Source: Lentzea kentuckyensis
GTDB lineage: Bacteria; Actinomycetota; Actinomycetes; Mycobacteriales; Pseudonocardiaceae
Length of the DNA stretch: 55,649 bases
Direction: 5' to 3'
Assembly (NCBI RefSeq): GCF_002150765.1
Contig: NZ_MUYM01000134.1
Location: 1-55,649 of the forward strand
In this document: in pieces, positions 31,084 to 39,479 of the stretch
Position numbering within the stretch: position 1 is the stretch's first letter
Layout: every line of letters starts with the position of its first letter
Notes under the pieces: model-generated
What the model was told of the DNA's origin: nothing
What the model saw: the letters and a program-made list of their open reading frames with translations, nothing else
The model's database searches: none
Position numbers and translations under genes: made by a program

Positions 31084-33224
31084 TCGGGCACTCCGTCGAC
31101 CGGGTCGACGGCCGGATCAAGGTCACCGGCGCGGCACCCTACGCCGCCGACACCAAGATCCCCGGCGTCACCTACGGCCACCTGGTGACCAGCACCGTCG
31201 GTCGCGGGCAGATCACCGGCATGGACACGGCCGCGGCGCTCGCCTCCCCCGGCGTGCTCGCCGTGTACACGCCGTTCAACCCGCTCAAGCTCTTCGCGTA
31301 CGTCCAGGAGCAGAACGACGAGCGGCTGCCTCCGTTGCAGGACAAGGAGGTCCGGTTCTTCGGCCAGGCCGTCGGCTTCGTGGTCGCCGAGACGTGGGAA
31401 CAGGCGCGCGACGCCGCCGGCCTGATCACGACGACCTACCAGCAGCAACCACCGGTCACCGAGTTCCCCGGCCGCACCCTCCAGAAGTTCGAGGAGGTAG
31501 AAGAAGTCGTCGGCACTCAGGCCCTGGGCGACATCACCTTCACCGCCAGCTACACCACGCCGTTCCAGCACCACTGCGCGATGGAACCGCACGCGACCGT
31601 GGCGACCTGGACCAACGACCACCTCACCGTCTACACCGTGTCCCAGGGCGCGTTGCTGGTGCAGCGCAGGCTGTCCGAGACGCTCGGCATCGACCCCGCG
31701 AAGATCCACGTGCTCAGCCCGCACGTGGGCGGCGGGTTCGGCGGCAAGTGGGGCAACTGGGCGCAGGTGCCGCTGGCGTGCGCGGCGTCGCGGGCGCTCG
31801 GCCGGCCGGTCAAGGCGGCGCTCACCCGCGAGCAGGTGTTCGCGATGGCGGGACACCGGCCGATGACCGAGCAGACCATCTCGATGACGTGCACCGCGGA
31901 CGGCGAGCTCACCTCGATCGTCAACGACGGCGTGACCAGCCGCGGTCTGGGCGGCAACTGGTCCGAGTCCGTGGCGAACTGGACGCTCACCACCTACGCG
32001 AGCCCGAACATCCGCGTCACCAAGACGATCGTGCCGCTCAACCTCGGCGCCGCGACGGTCATGCGCGCGCCGGGCGAGGCGAACGGCTCGTTCGCGTTGG
32101 AGAGCGCGATGGACGAACTGGCCGAACAACTCGGCATCGACCCGGTCGAGATGCGGCTGCGCAACTACGCCACCCTCGTGCCCAACACCGGGAAACCGTG
32201 GTCCAGCAAGCACCTCGACGAGTGCTACCGGCGCGGCGTCGAGGAGTTCGGCTGGTCACGCCGGCCCAAGCAGGTCCGTGCGGGCGTCGACGGCGACTGG
32301 CTCGTCGGCACCGGCATGGCCACCGCGACCTACGGGGCGTCACGCGGACAGGCGTCCATCAAGGTCAGGCTGCATCCGGACGGGACGGCGTCGGTGTCCG
32401 GCACCGCGGCCGATCTCGGCACCGGTCAGTACACCGTGTTCGCCATCCTGGCCGCCGACGAGCTGGGCATCCCGGTCACCCGCGTGCGCCCGGAGCTCGG
32501 CGACTCCACCTCGCCCGCCGCGGCCAACGCGGGTGGTTCGAACTCGACGTGCACCAACGGCCCGGCCGTCCAGGTGGCCGCCAGATCCGTGCAGACCGAG
32601 CTGATCTCGCTGGCCGTCACGAACCCGCGTTCCCCGTTCCACGGCAAGGATCCGGCCGAGGTCGGGTACCGCGACGGCAGCGTGTCGTCCGGCGGCCTGA
32701 CGATGAGCTTCGGCACGCTGCTCACGACGTGCGACGTCGGTGGTGTCGAAGCGATCGGCACGTCACCCCGGCTGGTCGACCCGGAGCACGGCTACCGTTC
32801 GTTCGGCGCGCACTTCTGCGAGGTGCGGGTGCACCGGCTGACCGGCGAACCGCGGGTGACCCGCTGGCTGTCCGTGTGCGACGCGGGCACGATCGTCAAC
32901 GCCAAAGCTGCTCGCAGCCAGATCCAGGGCGCCGTCGTGATGGGCATCGGTCAGGCGTTGCTGGAGGCCACCGAGGTCGACGCCAGCGCGCGGTTCACCA
33001 ACGCCAACCTCGCCTCGTACCTGGTGCCGGTGCACGCCGACATCCCGCGCATCGACGTCCGGTTCCTGGACCACCCGGACCCGCTGGTCAGCGGGCTCGG
33101 TGCGAAGGGCATCGGCGAGCTCGGCATCGTGGGCGTGGCCGGCGCGATCGCGAACGCCGTGCACCACGCCACCGGCGTCCGGGTCCGCGATCTGCCGATC
33201 ACACTGGACAAACTGCTGGGGTGA
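31080..33224 (+). CDS. paoC: Molybdenum aldehyde oxidoreductase, Mo-cofactor catalytic subunit (PaoC-like)
   Basis: A 714-aa molybdopterin-binding catalytic subunit. It has the aldehyde oxidase a/b hammerhead N-terminus (SVDRVDGRIKVTGAAPYAAD), the Mo-site segment GGGFGGKWGNW, the cofactor contact MRAPGEANG and the C-terminal catalytic glutamate in GAKGIGELGIVGVAG. It should oxidize aldehydes to carboxylic acids in the exported complex. The substrate is unknown. No XdhC/PaoD-type chaperone is nearby, although PaoABC-type enzymes need one to insert the molybdenum cofactor. It lies downstream of paoA and paoB in one operon. Confidence 0.88.
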   Translation: MIGHSVDRVDGRIKVTGAAPYAADTKIPGVTYGHLVTSTVGRGQITGMDTAAALASPGVLAVYTPFNPLKLFAYVQEQNDERLPPLQDKEVRFFGQAVGFVVAETWEQARDAAGLITTTYQQQPPVTEFPGRTLQKFEEVEEVVGTQALGDITFTASYTTPFQHHCAMEPHATVATWTNDHLTVYTVSQGALLVQRRLSETLGIDPAKIHVLSPHVGGGFGGKWGNWAQVPLACAASRALGRPVKAALTREQVFAMAGHRPMTEQTISMTCTADGELTSIVNDGVTSRGLGGNWSESVANWTLTTYASPNIRVTKTIVPLNLGAATVMRAPGEANGSFALESAMDELAEQLGIDPVEMRLRNYATLVPNTGKPWSSKHLDECYRRGVEEFGWSRRPKQVRAGVDGDWLVGTGMATATYGASRGQASIKVRLHPDGTASVSGTAADLGTGQYTVFAILAADELGIPVTRVRPELGDSTSPAAANAGGSNSTCTNGPAVQVAARSVQTELISLAVTNPRSPFHGKDPAEVGYRDGSVSSGGLTMSFGTLLTTCDVGGVEAIGTSPRLVDPEHGYRSFGAHFCEVRVHRLTGEPRVTRWLSVCDAGTIVNAKAARSQIQGAVVMGIGQALLEATEVDASARFTNANLASYLVPVHADIPRIDVRFLDHPDPLVSGLGAKGIGELGIVGVAGAIANAVHHATGVRVRDLPITLDKLLG

Positions 33225-33259
33225 TCTGAGCAGGCCGCCAGAAGTTGTGTGAGCTACCC

Positions 33260-33280
33260 GCCACGCGCCCAGCCCGTGGC
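33260..33280 (+). terminator. Weak hairpin after paoC
   Basis: GCCACG (33260-33265) pairs with CGTGGC (33275-33280), 36 nt after the paoC stop. A short stem and no U-tract make it only a possible terminator. Confidence 0.3.
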
Positions 33281-33287
33281 TCTCATG

Positions 33288-33510
33288 GCGTCTGCAAGTA
33301 CCACCAACTCAACATCAACAGGCACTTTTCCACTACCAACAGGGTTGTTCTGGTCCGCGGGTTCGGCGGACGGCGAACTGGTTGGGGGTAGTTGAGGGCG
33401 AGTCGATCAAGGGTTGGTGGTACTTGCAGGACTCTGTTGGCGAATCGTGGCGATGCCCGATATGTCCGGCTGACCGCGTCCGGGTTTGCCAACAGAGTCC
33501 TTGCAGACGC
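33288..33510. repeat. Composite palindromic element, 223 bp, two back-to-back inverted repeats
   Basis: The outer ends GCGTCTGCAAG (33288-33298) and CTTGCAGACGC (33500-33510) are perfect inverted repeats. Inside, CTGCAAGTACCACCAAC (33292-33308) pairs exactly with 33413-33429. Directly adjoining, GGACTCTGTTGGC (33429-33441) pairs exactly with 33488-33500. So two large hairpins share one boundary and reuse the CTGCAAG word. No gene fits inside. This fills the 336-bp gap between paoC and the GH16 gene and could be a mobile element, a structured RNA or a decayed insertion. Confidence 0.75.
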
Positions 33511-33560
33511 ACTCGGCATCAGCGGGCCCAGAGGCTCGGGCAACACTTTCGGCCAGATGC

Positions 33561-34922
33561 TCACACGTTGTCGACGTGCTCGACGCCCGCGCTGCGGTAA
33601 CTCTGCACCGCTGTCTTCACCTCGGCCGGGCTGAGCACCTGGTCCTTGGCGAAGTACACGTAGTCGACCTCCTGCTGGTAGGCCCGCTCGGCGCTGCTGC
33701 CCTGCAGGCCGCCCGAGATGAACCACAGGTTGAAGTTGATCGACATCGGCGTCTCCGGGTAGTACTTGTCGCCGTGGTCGGCGACGAGCGTGCCGTCGAT
33801 GTAGTACTTCACGCGCCCGTTGGCGACCTGGAAAACCAGGTCATGCCAACCGTTGTAGCTCGCGCGCTCCTCGTTGTGGATGTTGTCGGCGACCCACGGC
33901 TCGTTCTGGTAGGTCTCCCACGTCGTCTCGTACATGATGTTGGCCGGTTCACCCCAGCCGCCGTTCGGCAGATACTCGAAGTCGATCTCGCCGTAGTTCG
34001 GGTCCATCGGCGCGTTGAGCGGGGTGATGGTGAAGAACGTCTGCACGACGTGGTCGCCGTCCGGGCCGAAAACGGGCGCGTCGCTGAACTTCACCCTGGA
34101 CGCGTAGGTGCCCTCGAAGAACTTCCGCTGGTGGAACATCTCGGTCTGCCTTGCCGCGGAACCGTTGTTCCACGAGTCGAGGCGCATGACCTTCTGGCCG
34201 TCCACGGTCGGGAACGTCACGCGCGACGGGTCCCATTCCGCGCCCGGCACACCGGGGCCGCCACCGCCGGACCGGACGGTCCAGCCGCGCTGGCCGATCC
34301 GCGCGTCGCTGGAACTGGTGTAGCTGAAGTCGTCGAACATCTTGGGGCCGTTGGGGTTCGGCGGTGTCGACGACGTCGTGGTGGGCGGGCTGCCGCCGGG
34401 CGGAGTGCCCCACAGCAAGGTTCCGCCGCGGTACACGGTCACCTCGTTCCACGCCGAGTAGGTGCTCTCGCCGCGGAACGAGTAGTCGTCGGACTGGGTG
34501 ATCGAGCCCCAGTTCGTCCGGTAGAACCGCAGTTGCAGGTCACCGGTGTCGGCTCCGGCGTTCAGGGTGCCGGCGCCGGCGGTGAAGCCCACCTCCAGGT
34601 AGCGGTCGGCCGAGCCGCCGGTCAGGGTGCCGAACTGGCCGGTGACGTTGGCACAGCCGCGCACGGCCCACGAGCAGGCGAACCGGTAGCCGACGTCCGG
34701 CGTCTCACTGCGGAAGTAATACCGGATTTTGACGTCCGACAGCGGCACACTCGTGGTGCCGCTGTTGACCAGCTTGAACCACGGTTCGACCTGGTCGGTG
34801 CTCGCACCGGAAGCGCTGGTCCGGTACTGGGCGGTGATCGCGTCGGCGGCGAAGGCGTTGGGCGCGACGGCCAACGCGGCCACGGTCAGTGCCGCGCAGG
34901 TAACGGCTATGAGTGCTCGCAA
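33561..34922 (-). CDS. Secreted CBM3-GH16 glycosidase
   Basis: A 453-aa secreted enzyme with a signal peptide (about 1-26, ending PNAFAA). A CBM3 cellulose/chitin-binding module follows (about 27-165, VEPWFKLVNSGTTSVPLSDVKIRYYF). A Pro/Thr/Ser linker leads to a GH16-like jelly-roll domain (about 195-425) with the catalytic EIDFEY motif (about residue 310). GH16 enzymes cut beta-1,3/1,4-glucans or related polymers. The start is a TTG with GAGGAGAG just upstream. It overlaps the GH20 gene by 16 nt and is the last gene of the sugar-uptake operon. Confidence 0.85.
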   Translation of the reverse strand: MRALIAVTCAALTVAALAVAPNAFAADAITAQYRTSASGASTDQVEPWFKLVNSGTTSVPLSDVKIRYYFRSETPDVGYRFACSWAVRGCANVTGQFGTLTGGSADRYLEVGFTAGAGTLNAGADTGDLQLRFYRTNWGSITQSDDYSFRGESTYSAWNEVTVYRGGTLLWGTPPGGSPPTTTSSTPPNPNGPKMFDDFSYTSSSDARIGQRGWTVRSGGGGPGVPGAEWDPSRVTFPTVDGQKVMRLDSWNNGSAARQTEMFHQRKFFEGTYASRVKFSDAPVFGPDGDHVVQTFFTITPLNAPMDPNYGEIDFEYLPNGGWGEPANIMYETTWETYQNEPWVADNIHNEERASYNGWHDLVFQVANGRVKYYIDGTLVADHGDKYYPETPMSINFNLWFISGGLQGSSAERAYQQEVDYVYFAKDQVLSPAEVKTAVQSYRSAGVEHVDNV

Positions 34923-36310
34923 GGTTCTCTCCTCACTTCGGCAGGGATGGACAGTGCGGCGAGCCTTGATGCGTGGGAGCGCATCCGTGTGGTGAAGCCC
35001 TCCCAGTCCGGTCGCTGCGACCAGAGGGTGTCGGCCAGGGCGACGAGACGCGGGAAGGCCAGGTATTCCAGGTGTTTCGGGGTGCGGACGTGTTCGGTCC
35101 ACAGCTGGCACTGGGCGCCGAGCACGCCGTCGGGCAGCGGTACGCGGTAGACGTCCTTCGTCGTCACGACGAAACCGGGCTGGCCGGGTGGTTCGTGCGC
35201 GCCGTCCGACTGCGGGTAGTCCAGATAGGTGGACGTGTGCGGGGTCATGACCACCGGCTGGCCCTGCTCGAGTGCGATCGCTGCCTGGCTTTCGTCCTTC
35301 CACGGCATGACGACCGAGCGGGGGTCACCGGTGGGTTCCCAGGCCGCGGGGACGCGGCCGCGGTCGAGCAGGTACTGGGCGGCCTGGCGGAGGAACCGGC
35401 CGTGCACGTCCTCGGGCAGCAGGCATTCGTCGCCGCCGAGGTGGACGTGCTCGTTCGGGAACACCTCCAGCACCTCGGCCAGCACCTCGCTGACGAAGCC
35501 GATCGCGTGCGGGCCGAACGCGGCATCGCTGATGCCCCACCGGGTCCAGACCGGCAGCGGTTCCGGCGCGACGCCGAGGTCCGGGTAGGCGGCCAGGGCC
35601 GCGCGGGCGTGACCGGGCATCTCGATCTCCGGCATGATCCGGATGCCGCGCTCCGCCGCGTGCGCGACGAGCCCTTCGAGTTCGCCGCGGGTGTAGACGC
35701 CGCCGTGGGGCGTGCCGTCACCGTTGGTCTCGGTGCGCCAGCCGCCGATCGAGGCCAGCTTCGGGTGGCTCGGCACCGGCATCCGCCAGCCCTGGTCGTC
35801 GGTCAGGTGCAGGTGCAGGACGTTGAGCTTGTGCAACGCCATCAGGTCGATGAACCGCCGCAGCACGGGCACCGGCTGGAAGTGCCGGGCGACGTCGAGC
35901 ATGAACCCGCGCCACGGCAACCTGGGCACGTCCCGGATGTCGGCGCCGGGCAGCGTCCAGTCCACTTCGGACACTCTGCTGGAGCTGAGCGCTTCAACCG
36001 GCAGGAGCTGGCGGATCGTCTGCACGCCGTGCGCGAGGCCGTTCGACGTGCCGGCACGCAGCAGGACGCCGTGTTCGTTCACGGTCAGCGCGTAGCCCTC
36101 CGCGCCGAGCCCGACGAGCTTGGCGTCCAGCGCGATGACGACCTGACCGTGGTCGGCGATCGGCAACGGCAGCCCGGTGGCCGGCCGCAGGAGGGTGCGG
36201 AGCAGTCTGGCCGCCTGCTCCGCACCGGGCGTGACCCGCACGCTCGTGCCTCGGTCGAACGTGAAGCCCTTGCCGCGCCGCACGACCCTGGTCGGGAGCG
36301 GAACGATCAT
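34907..36310 (-). CDS. GH20 beta-N-acetylhexosaminidase
   Basis: A 467-aa GH20 enzyme. Residues about 1-120 form the GH20b domain. The catalytic TIM barrel starts WRGFMLDVARHFQPV and carries HLHLTDDQGWR and the catalytic Asp-Glu pair in HLGGDECLL (about 293-294). No signal peptide is seen, so it acts in the cytoplasm on imported N-acetylglucosamine oligomers. The ATG at 36310 overlaps the permease stop as ATGA. It is cotranscribed with the ABC importer, which suggests chitobiose-type substrates. Confidence 0.9.
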   Translation of the reverse strand: MIVPLPTRVVRRGKGFTFDRGTSVRVTPGAEQAARLLRTLLRPATGLPLPIADHGQVVIALDAKLVGLGAEGYALTVNEHGVLLRAGTSNGLAHGVQTIRQLLPVEALSSSRVSEVDWTLPGADIRDVPRLPWRGFMLDVARHFQPVPVLRRFIDLMALHKLNVLHLHLTDDQGWRMPVPSHPKLASIGGWRTETNGDGTPHGGVYTRGELEGLVAHAAERGIRIMPEIEMPGHARAALAAYPDLGVAPEPLPVWTRWGISDAAFGPHAIGFVSEVLAEVLEVFPNEHVHLGGDECLLPEDVHGRFLRQAAQYLLDRGRVPAAWEPTGDPRSVVMPWKDESQAAIALEQGQPVVMTPHTSTYLDYPQSDGAHEPPGQPGFVVTTKDVYRVPLPDGVLGAQCQLWTEHVRTPKHLEYLAFPRLVALADTLWSQRPDWEGFTTRMRSHASRLAALSIPAEVRREPCEHS

Positions 36311-37125
36311 CCCTTCACCGCCCCTCCGACGATGCCGGTGGTCACCCGGCCCTGCAACACCACGAAGATCAGCAGCACCGGCAGCATGAACAGCGTGGAG
36401 GCGGCCATCGTGGCGCCCCAGTCGGTGCCGAAGGTGTTGTTGAACGACGACAGCCAGACCGGCAGCGTGCGGTCGTCCTGGTCCTTGATGATCAGCACGT
36501 TGGCGAAGGCGAACTCGTTCCACGCGGTGATGAACCCGAACAGCGAGGTGGCGAGCAAACCCGGTGCCAGCAACGGGAAGACCACCCGCCGGAACGCCTG
36601 CCCGCGCGAGCACCCGTCGACCTGCGCGGCCTCCTCCAGGTCGACCGGGATGGCGGCGAGGAACCCGCGCAGCGTCACGATGGTGAACGGCAGCGTCATC
36701 ATGAAGTAGACCAGCGTGAGCATCCAGAGCGTGTCGAGCATGCCGGTGTCCCTGGCGATCACGTAGACCGGGATCAGCAGCGCCTCCCACGGCGTCATCT
36801 GCGCGACGAACACCATCAGCACGAACGCCCTCCGCCCTTTCCACCGCAGCCGCGCGACGGCGAACGCGGCGAGCAGGGCGATGAGCAGAGCGAGCAGCAC
36901 CGCCCCGCCCGCGACCAGGAGACTGTTGCGCCAGAACGAGAAGAACCCCTTCGCGGCGATCGCCGTGCCGAAGTGGTCGAACGTGATCGAGGCCGGGAAG
37001 AACGTCGGTGTCGCGCTCTGGATGTCCTTCGTGGGCTTGAAGGCGGTGAGCACCATCCAGTACACGGGGAAGACCGAGATGACGAAGACGAGGAGCGCCG
37101 CCGTGGTGCGCGCGAGTCGGCTCAT
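36307..37125 (-). CDS. ABC sugar transporter permease (DasC-like)
   Basis: A 272-aa inner membrane permease with six predicted helices. The MalG/DasC-type cytoplasmic loop EEAAQVDGCSRGQAFRRVVFPLLAPG docks the ATPase. It pairs with the upstream permease and the lipoprotein. No ATPase gene lies in the operon, as in actinomycete sugar importers that share a general ATPase (MsiK). Starts and stops overlap both neighbours. Confidence 0.9.
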   Translation of the reverse strand: MSRLARTTAALLVFVISVFPVYWMVLTAFKPTKDIQSATPTFFPASITFDHFGTAIAAKGFFSFWRNSLLVAGGAVLLALLIALLAAFAVARLRWKGRRAFVLMVFVAQMTPWEALLIPVYVIARDTGMLDTLWMLTLVYFMMTLPFTIVTLRGFLAAIPVDLEEAAQVDGCSRGQAFRRVVFPLLAPGLLATSLFGFITAWNEFAFANVLIIKDQDDRTLPVWLSSFNNTFGTDWGATMAASTLFMLPVLLIFVVLQGRVTTGIVGGAVKG

Positions 37126-38066
37126 GCCTCCTGCTCCTGCCGGTAGAGCTGGCGGAAGTACGCGAGCAGCGCGAGCACGAGCAGCACCACCATGAGCATC
37201 GACACGGCCGCGCCGAGGTCGTAGCGCTGCAACGACTGCGCGACCTGGAACGCGTAGACCGGCAACGTCGTCGTGGCCTGGCCCGGACCGCCCTGGCTGA
37301 TCACCCAGATCTGCACGAACGCCTTGACGACCCAGATCACCTCCAGGCACGTGATCAACCCGAACATGGCCCTGAGCAGCGGAAACGTGATGGTCGAGAA
37401 CATCCGCCACGCGCCCGCGCCGTCGATCCGCGCGGCCTCGTACAGCTCCTGCGGCACCGTGATCATCGCCGCGTACAGAGACAGCGCGGCGAACGGGATC
37501 GACTGCCAGACGATCAGCGTCACGAGGATCCCGAACGTCGCCTCGCCGTCGGCGAACCAGGTGTAGTCGCGGTACTCCTCGAAGCCCAGCGTCACCAGCG
37601 CCCAGTTCACGACGCCGAGCCGGGACTGGAAGAGCCACTGGAACACAGTGGTCGCCGCGATGATCGGCGTCGCCCAGGTGAGCACGAGCCCGCCCATCAC
37701 GAGCAGCCGGAGCCACCTGTCCAGCCGCACCAGCAGAAGCGCGACCAGCGTGGACAACACCATGATCAGCACGACGTTGATCGCGGTGAACCACAGCGTT
37801 CTCCTGACCACGCCCCAGAACTCCGGGTCGGACAGCACTCGTGCGTAGTTCGCGACCCCGACGAACCTGGCGTCGCCGCGGACGAGTTGCGGCAGCCCGA
37901 ACTCCTGCAGCGAGATGATCACGTTGCGAATCAGCGGGTACAGCAACAGATACGCCGTGGCCAGCAACGTGGGCGCGATCAGCAGGTACGGCAGTATCGG
38001 GTGCTTGCGGCGTCTGGGCACGGCCGGCGCGGTCGTCCGCACCGGCCGGTCTGCCAGGAGCGTCAT
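37122..38066 (-). CDS. ABC sugar transporter permease (DasB-like)
   Basis: A 314-aa permease of the MalF/DasB type. It has a basic N-terminus, a first helix YLLIAPTLLATAYLLLYPL, and the EAA loop YEAARIDGAGAWRMFSTITFPLL. It forms the membrane pore with the partner permease. The ATG at 38066 overlaps the binding-protein stop. The operon order is lipoprotein, permease, permease, GH20, CBM3-GH16. Confidence 0.9.
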   Translation of the reverse strand: MTLLADRPVRTTAPAVPRRRKHPILPYLLIAPTLLATAYLLLYPLIRNVIISLQEFGLPQLVRGDARFVGVANYARVLSDPEFWGVVRRTLWFTAINVVLIMVLSTLVALLLVRLDRWLRLLVMGGLVLTWATPIIAATTVFQWLFQSRLGVVNWALVTLGFEEYRDYTWFADGEATFGILVTLIVWQSIPFAALSLYAAMITVPQELYEAARIDGAGAWRMFSTITFPLLRAMFGLITCLEVIWVVKAFVQIWVISQGGPGQATTTLPVYAFQVAQSLQRYDLGAAVSMLMVVLLVLALLAYFRQLYRQEQEA

Positions 38067-39301
38067 TTCCCGGAGTTCAACGCTTGGGTGATGACCTCGT
38101 CGGCCTTCGCCGCCGCTGTCTTCGGATCGGCGCCGGTCAGGACCGCCGTCTGGAACTCCTTGATCGGGTTGCGCGCCTCGACCGCCGCCCAGTTCGGTGA
38201 GTTCGGCGTCGCGTGCCCGTTGGCCGCACCGACCGCCATCGCCGCCGTGCCGGGGTCGCCGCCGACGTCCTTGGCGAGCGACTTGCGGTTCGGCACGTAG
38301 TTCATCGCCTTGGCCAGCTCGACCTGCCACTTCTCCCCGGCGAGCGCCTTGACGACCTCGTACGCGCCTTCCTGCCTGCTCGATGCGAGCGGAATGATCA
38401 GGTCGGAGCCACCGGTGAACACCGCACCGGGCTTTTCGGCCGTCTTGCCCGGGATCGGGAAGAAACCGATCTTGCCCTCCAGCGCCGGGTTGGCCTTCGT
38501 GACGAGCTTCGCCGCGCCGGGCACCGCGATGAACTGCGCGACCTTGCCGGCGGCCACCACGTCGGTCTGCTGCGGCTTGGCCTCGTCGGAGTCCTTGGGC
38601 CCGTCGCCCAGCGCCTGCAGCTTCCGGTAGAAGTCCATGCCCGCCAACGCTTCCGGCGTGTTCAGCGAGCCCTTCCACCTGTCGCCGTCCCGCTTGGCCA
38701 GGTCGCCACCCTCGTCCCAGACGAAGCCTGAGAGCGTGTACCAGTTCTGGCCGGGCAGGTAGATGCCCTGCTGCTCGCCCTGGTCGAGCTTCGCGGTGGC
38801 GGCGAGCCACTCCTCGCGGGTCTTCGGCGGTGTCACCTGCACGGCCTCGAACAGGTCCTTGCGGTAGATCACGACCCGGTTCGCCGCGTAGAACGGCACA
38901 CCGAACTGCTTGCCGTCCACCGCACCGGGTTCGGACAGCCCGGGAATCCAGTCCTCACCCTGGAGCTCGGCCTTGCGGTTCGTGAGGTCGGTGACGCCCT
39001 TGCTGGCCACGTACTGGGCGACCTGGGTGTTGCCGACCTCGATCACGTCCGGCGGATCCGTGCTGGCCAGCGCACTGGTCACCTTCTGCGTGATGCCGTT
39101 CCACTCCTGAATCTGGATCTTGACGTCGAGGTTCGCGTGCTCGCGTTCGAACTCGCTCTCGAACCTCGACACGAAGTCGTCCGTGGCCGTGTCCTTCATC
39201 AGCCACACGGTGATCTCCTGCTTCTCATCACCCCCTCCCGCGGACGTGCCGCAGGCGGACAGTGCAAGCGCCAGAACGAGCAAGGCAGCGGAGCGCGACA
39301 C
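38063..39301 (-). CDS. Sugar-binding lipoprotein of ABC transporter (DasA-like)
   Basis: A 412-aa extracellular solute-binding protein. A short signal peptide ends at a lipobox LSAC (Cys17). The mature domain shows the family-1 binding-protein pattern TVWLMKDTATDDFV, with later DPPDVIEVGNTQVAQYVA and GKQFGVPFYAANRVVIYRKDLF. The GTG at 39301 has GAGAGGTGA upstream. It is the first gene of the importer/glycosidase operon, and a 14-bp palindrome lies 22 bp before its start. It likely binds chito- or cello-oligosaccharides; the exact sugar is not visible. Confidence 0.9.
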   Translation of the reverse strand: MSRSAALLVLALALSACGTSAGGGDEKQEITVWLMKDTATDDFVSRFESEFEREHANLDVKIQIQEWNGITQKVTSALASTDPPDVIEVGNTQVAQYVASKGVTDLTNRKAELQGEDWIPGLSEPGAVDGKQFGVPFYAANRVVIYRKDLFEAVQVTPPKTREEWLAATAKLDQGEQQGIYLPGQNWYTLSGFVWDEGGDLAKRDGDRWKGSLNTPEALAGMDFYRKLQALGDGPKDSDEAKPQQTDVVAAGKVAQFIAVPGAAKLVTKANPALEGKIGFFPIPGKTAEKPGAVFTGGSDLIIPLASSRQEGAYEVVKALAGEKWQVELAKAMNYVPNRKSLAKDVGGDPGTAAMAVGAANGHATPNSPNWAAVEARNPIKEFQTAVLTGADPKTAAAKADEVITQALNSGK

Positions 39302-39322
39302 GACTCACCTCTCGCTGGGATA

Positions 39323-39336
39323 TGACCAATTGGTCA
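39323..39336. promoter_or_regulatory. Perfect palindrome in the sugar operon promoter
   Basis: TGACCAATTGGTCA is a perfect 14-bp palindrome 22 bp before the lipoprotein GTG. Its TGGTC/GACCA halves resemble those of DasR (dre) sites. It is probably an operator of the divergent GntR regulator (39480). Confidence 0.65.
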
Positions 39337-39356
39337 GGTCCGATGGAGTGGGTAGA

Positions 39357-39374
39357 AAGTGGCATAGACCACTT
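39357..39374. promoter_or_regulatory. dre-like inverted repeat for the GntR regulator
   Basis: AAGTGGCATAGACCACTT is an inverted repeat with 7-bp outer arms. It reads AAGTGGTCTATGCCACTT on the other strand, close to the DasR consensus (A)GTGGTCTAGACCAC(T). It lies between the divergent sugar operon and the gntR gene. A further TGGTATGCCATA word (39443-39454) may be a third, weaker site. Confidence 0.65.
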
Positions 39375-39479
39375 CTCAGGTCAACCCCCAGCTCGAACAC
39401 GTGAGAGCGCTCCCGATCTTGCGCAGACTGGTCACTTACCACTGGTATGCCATACTGGCCGCCGACGAAGCGGAGAGGC

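Noticed and set aside
33240..33560. A CRISPR array or tandem repeat in the paoC-GH16 gap
   Set aside because: The repeated words are inverted, only a few, and irregularly spaced; no direct repeat-spacer pattern is present here or elsewhere in the window.
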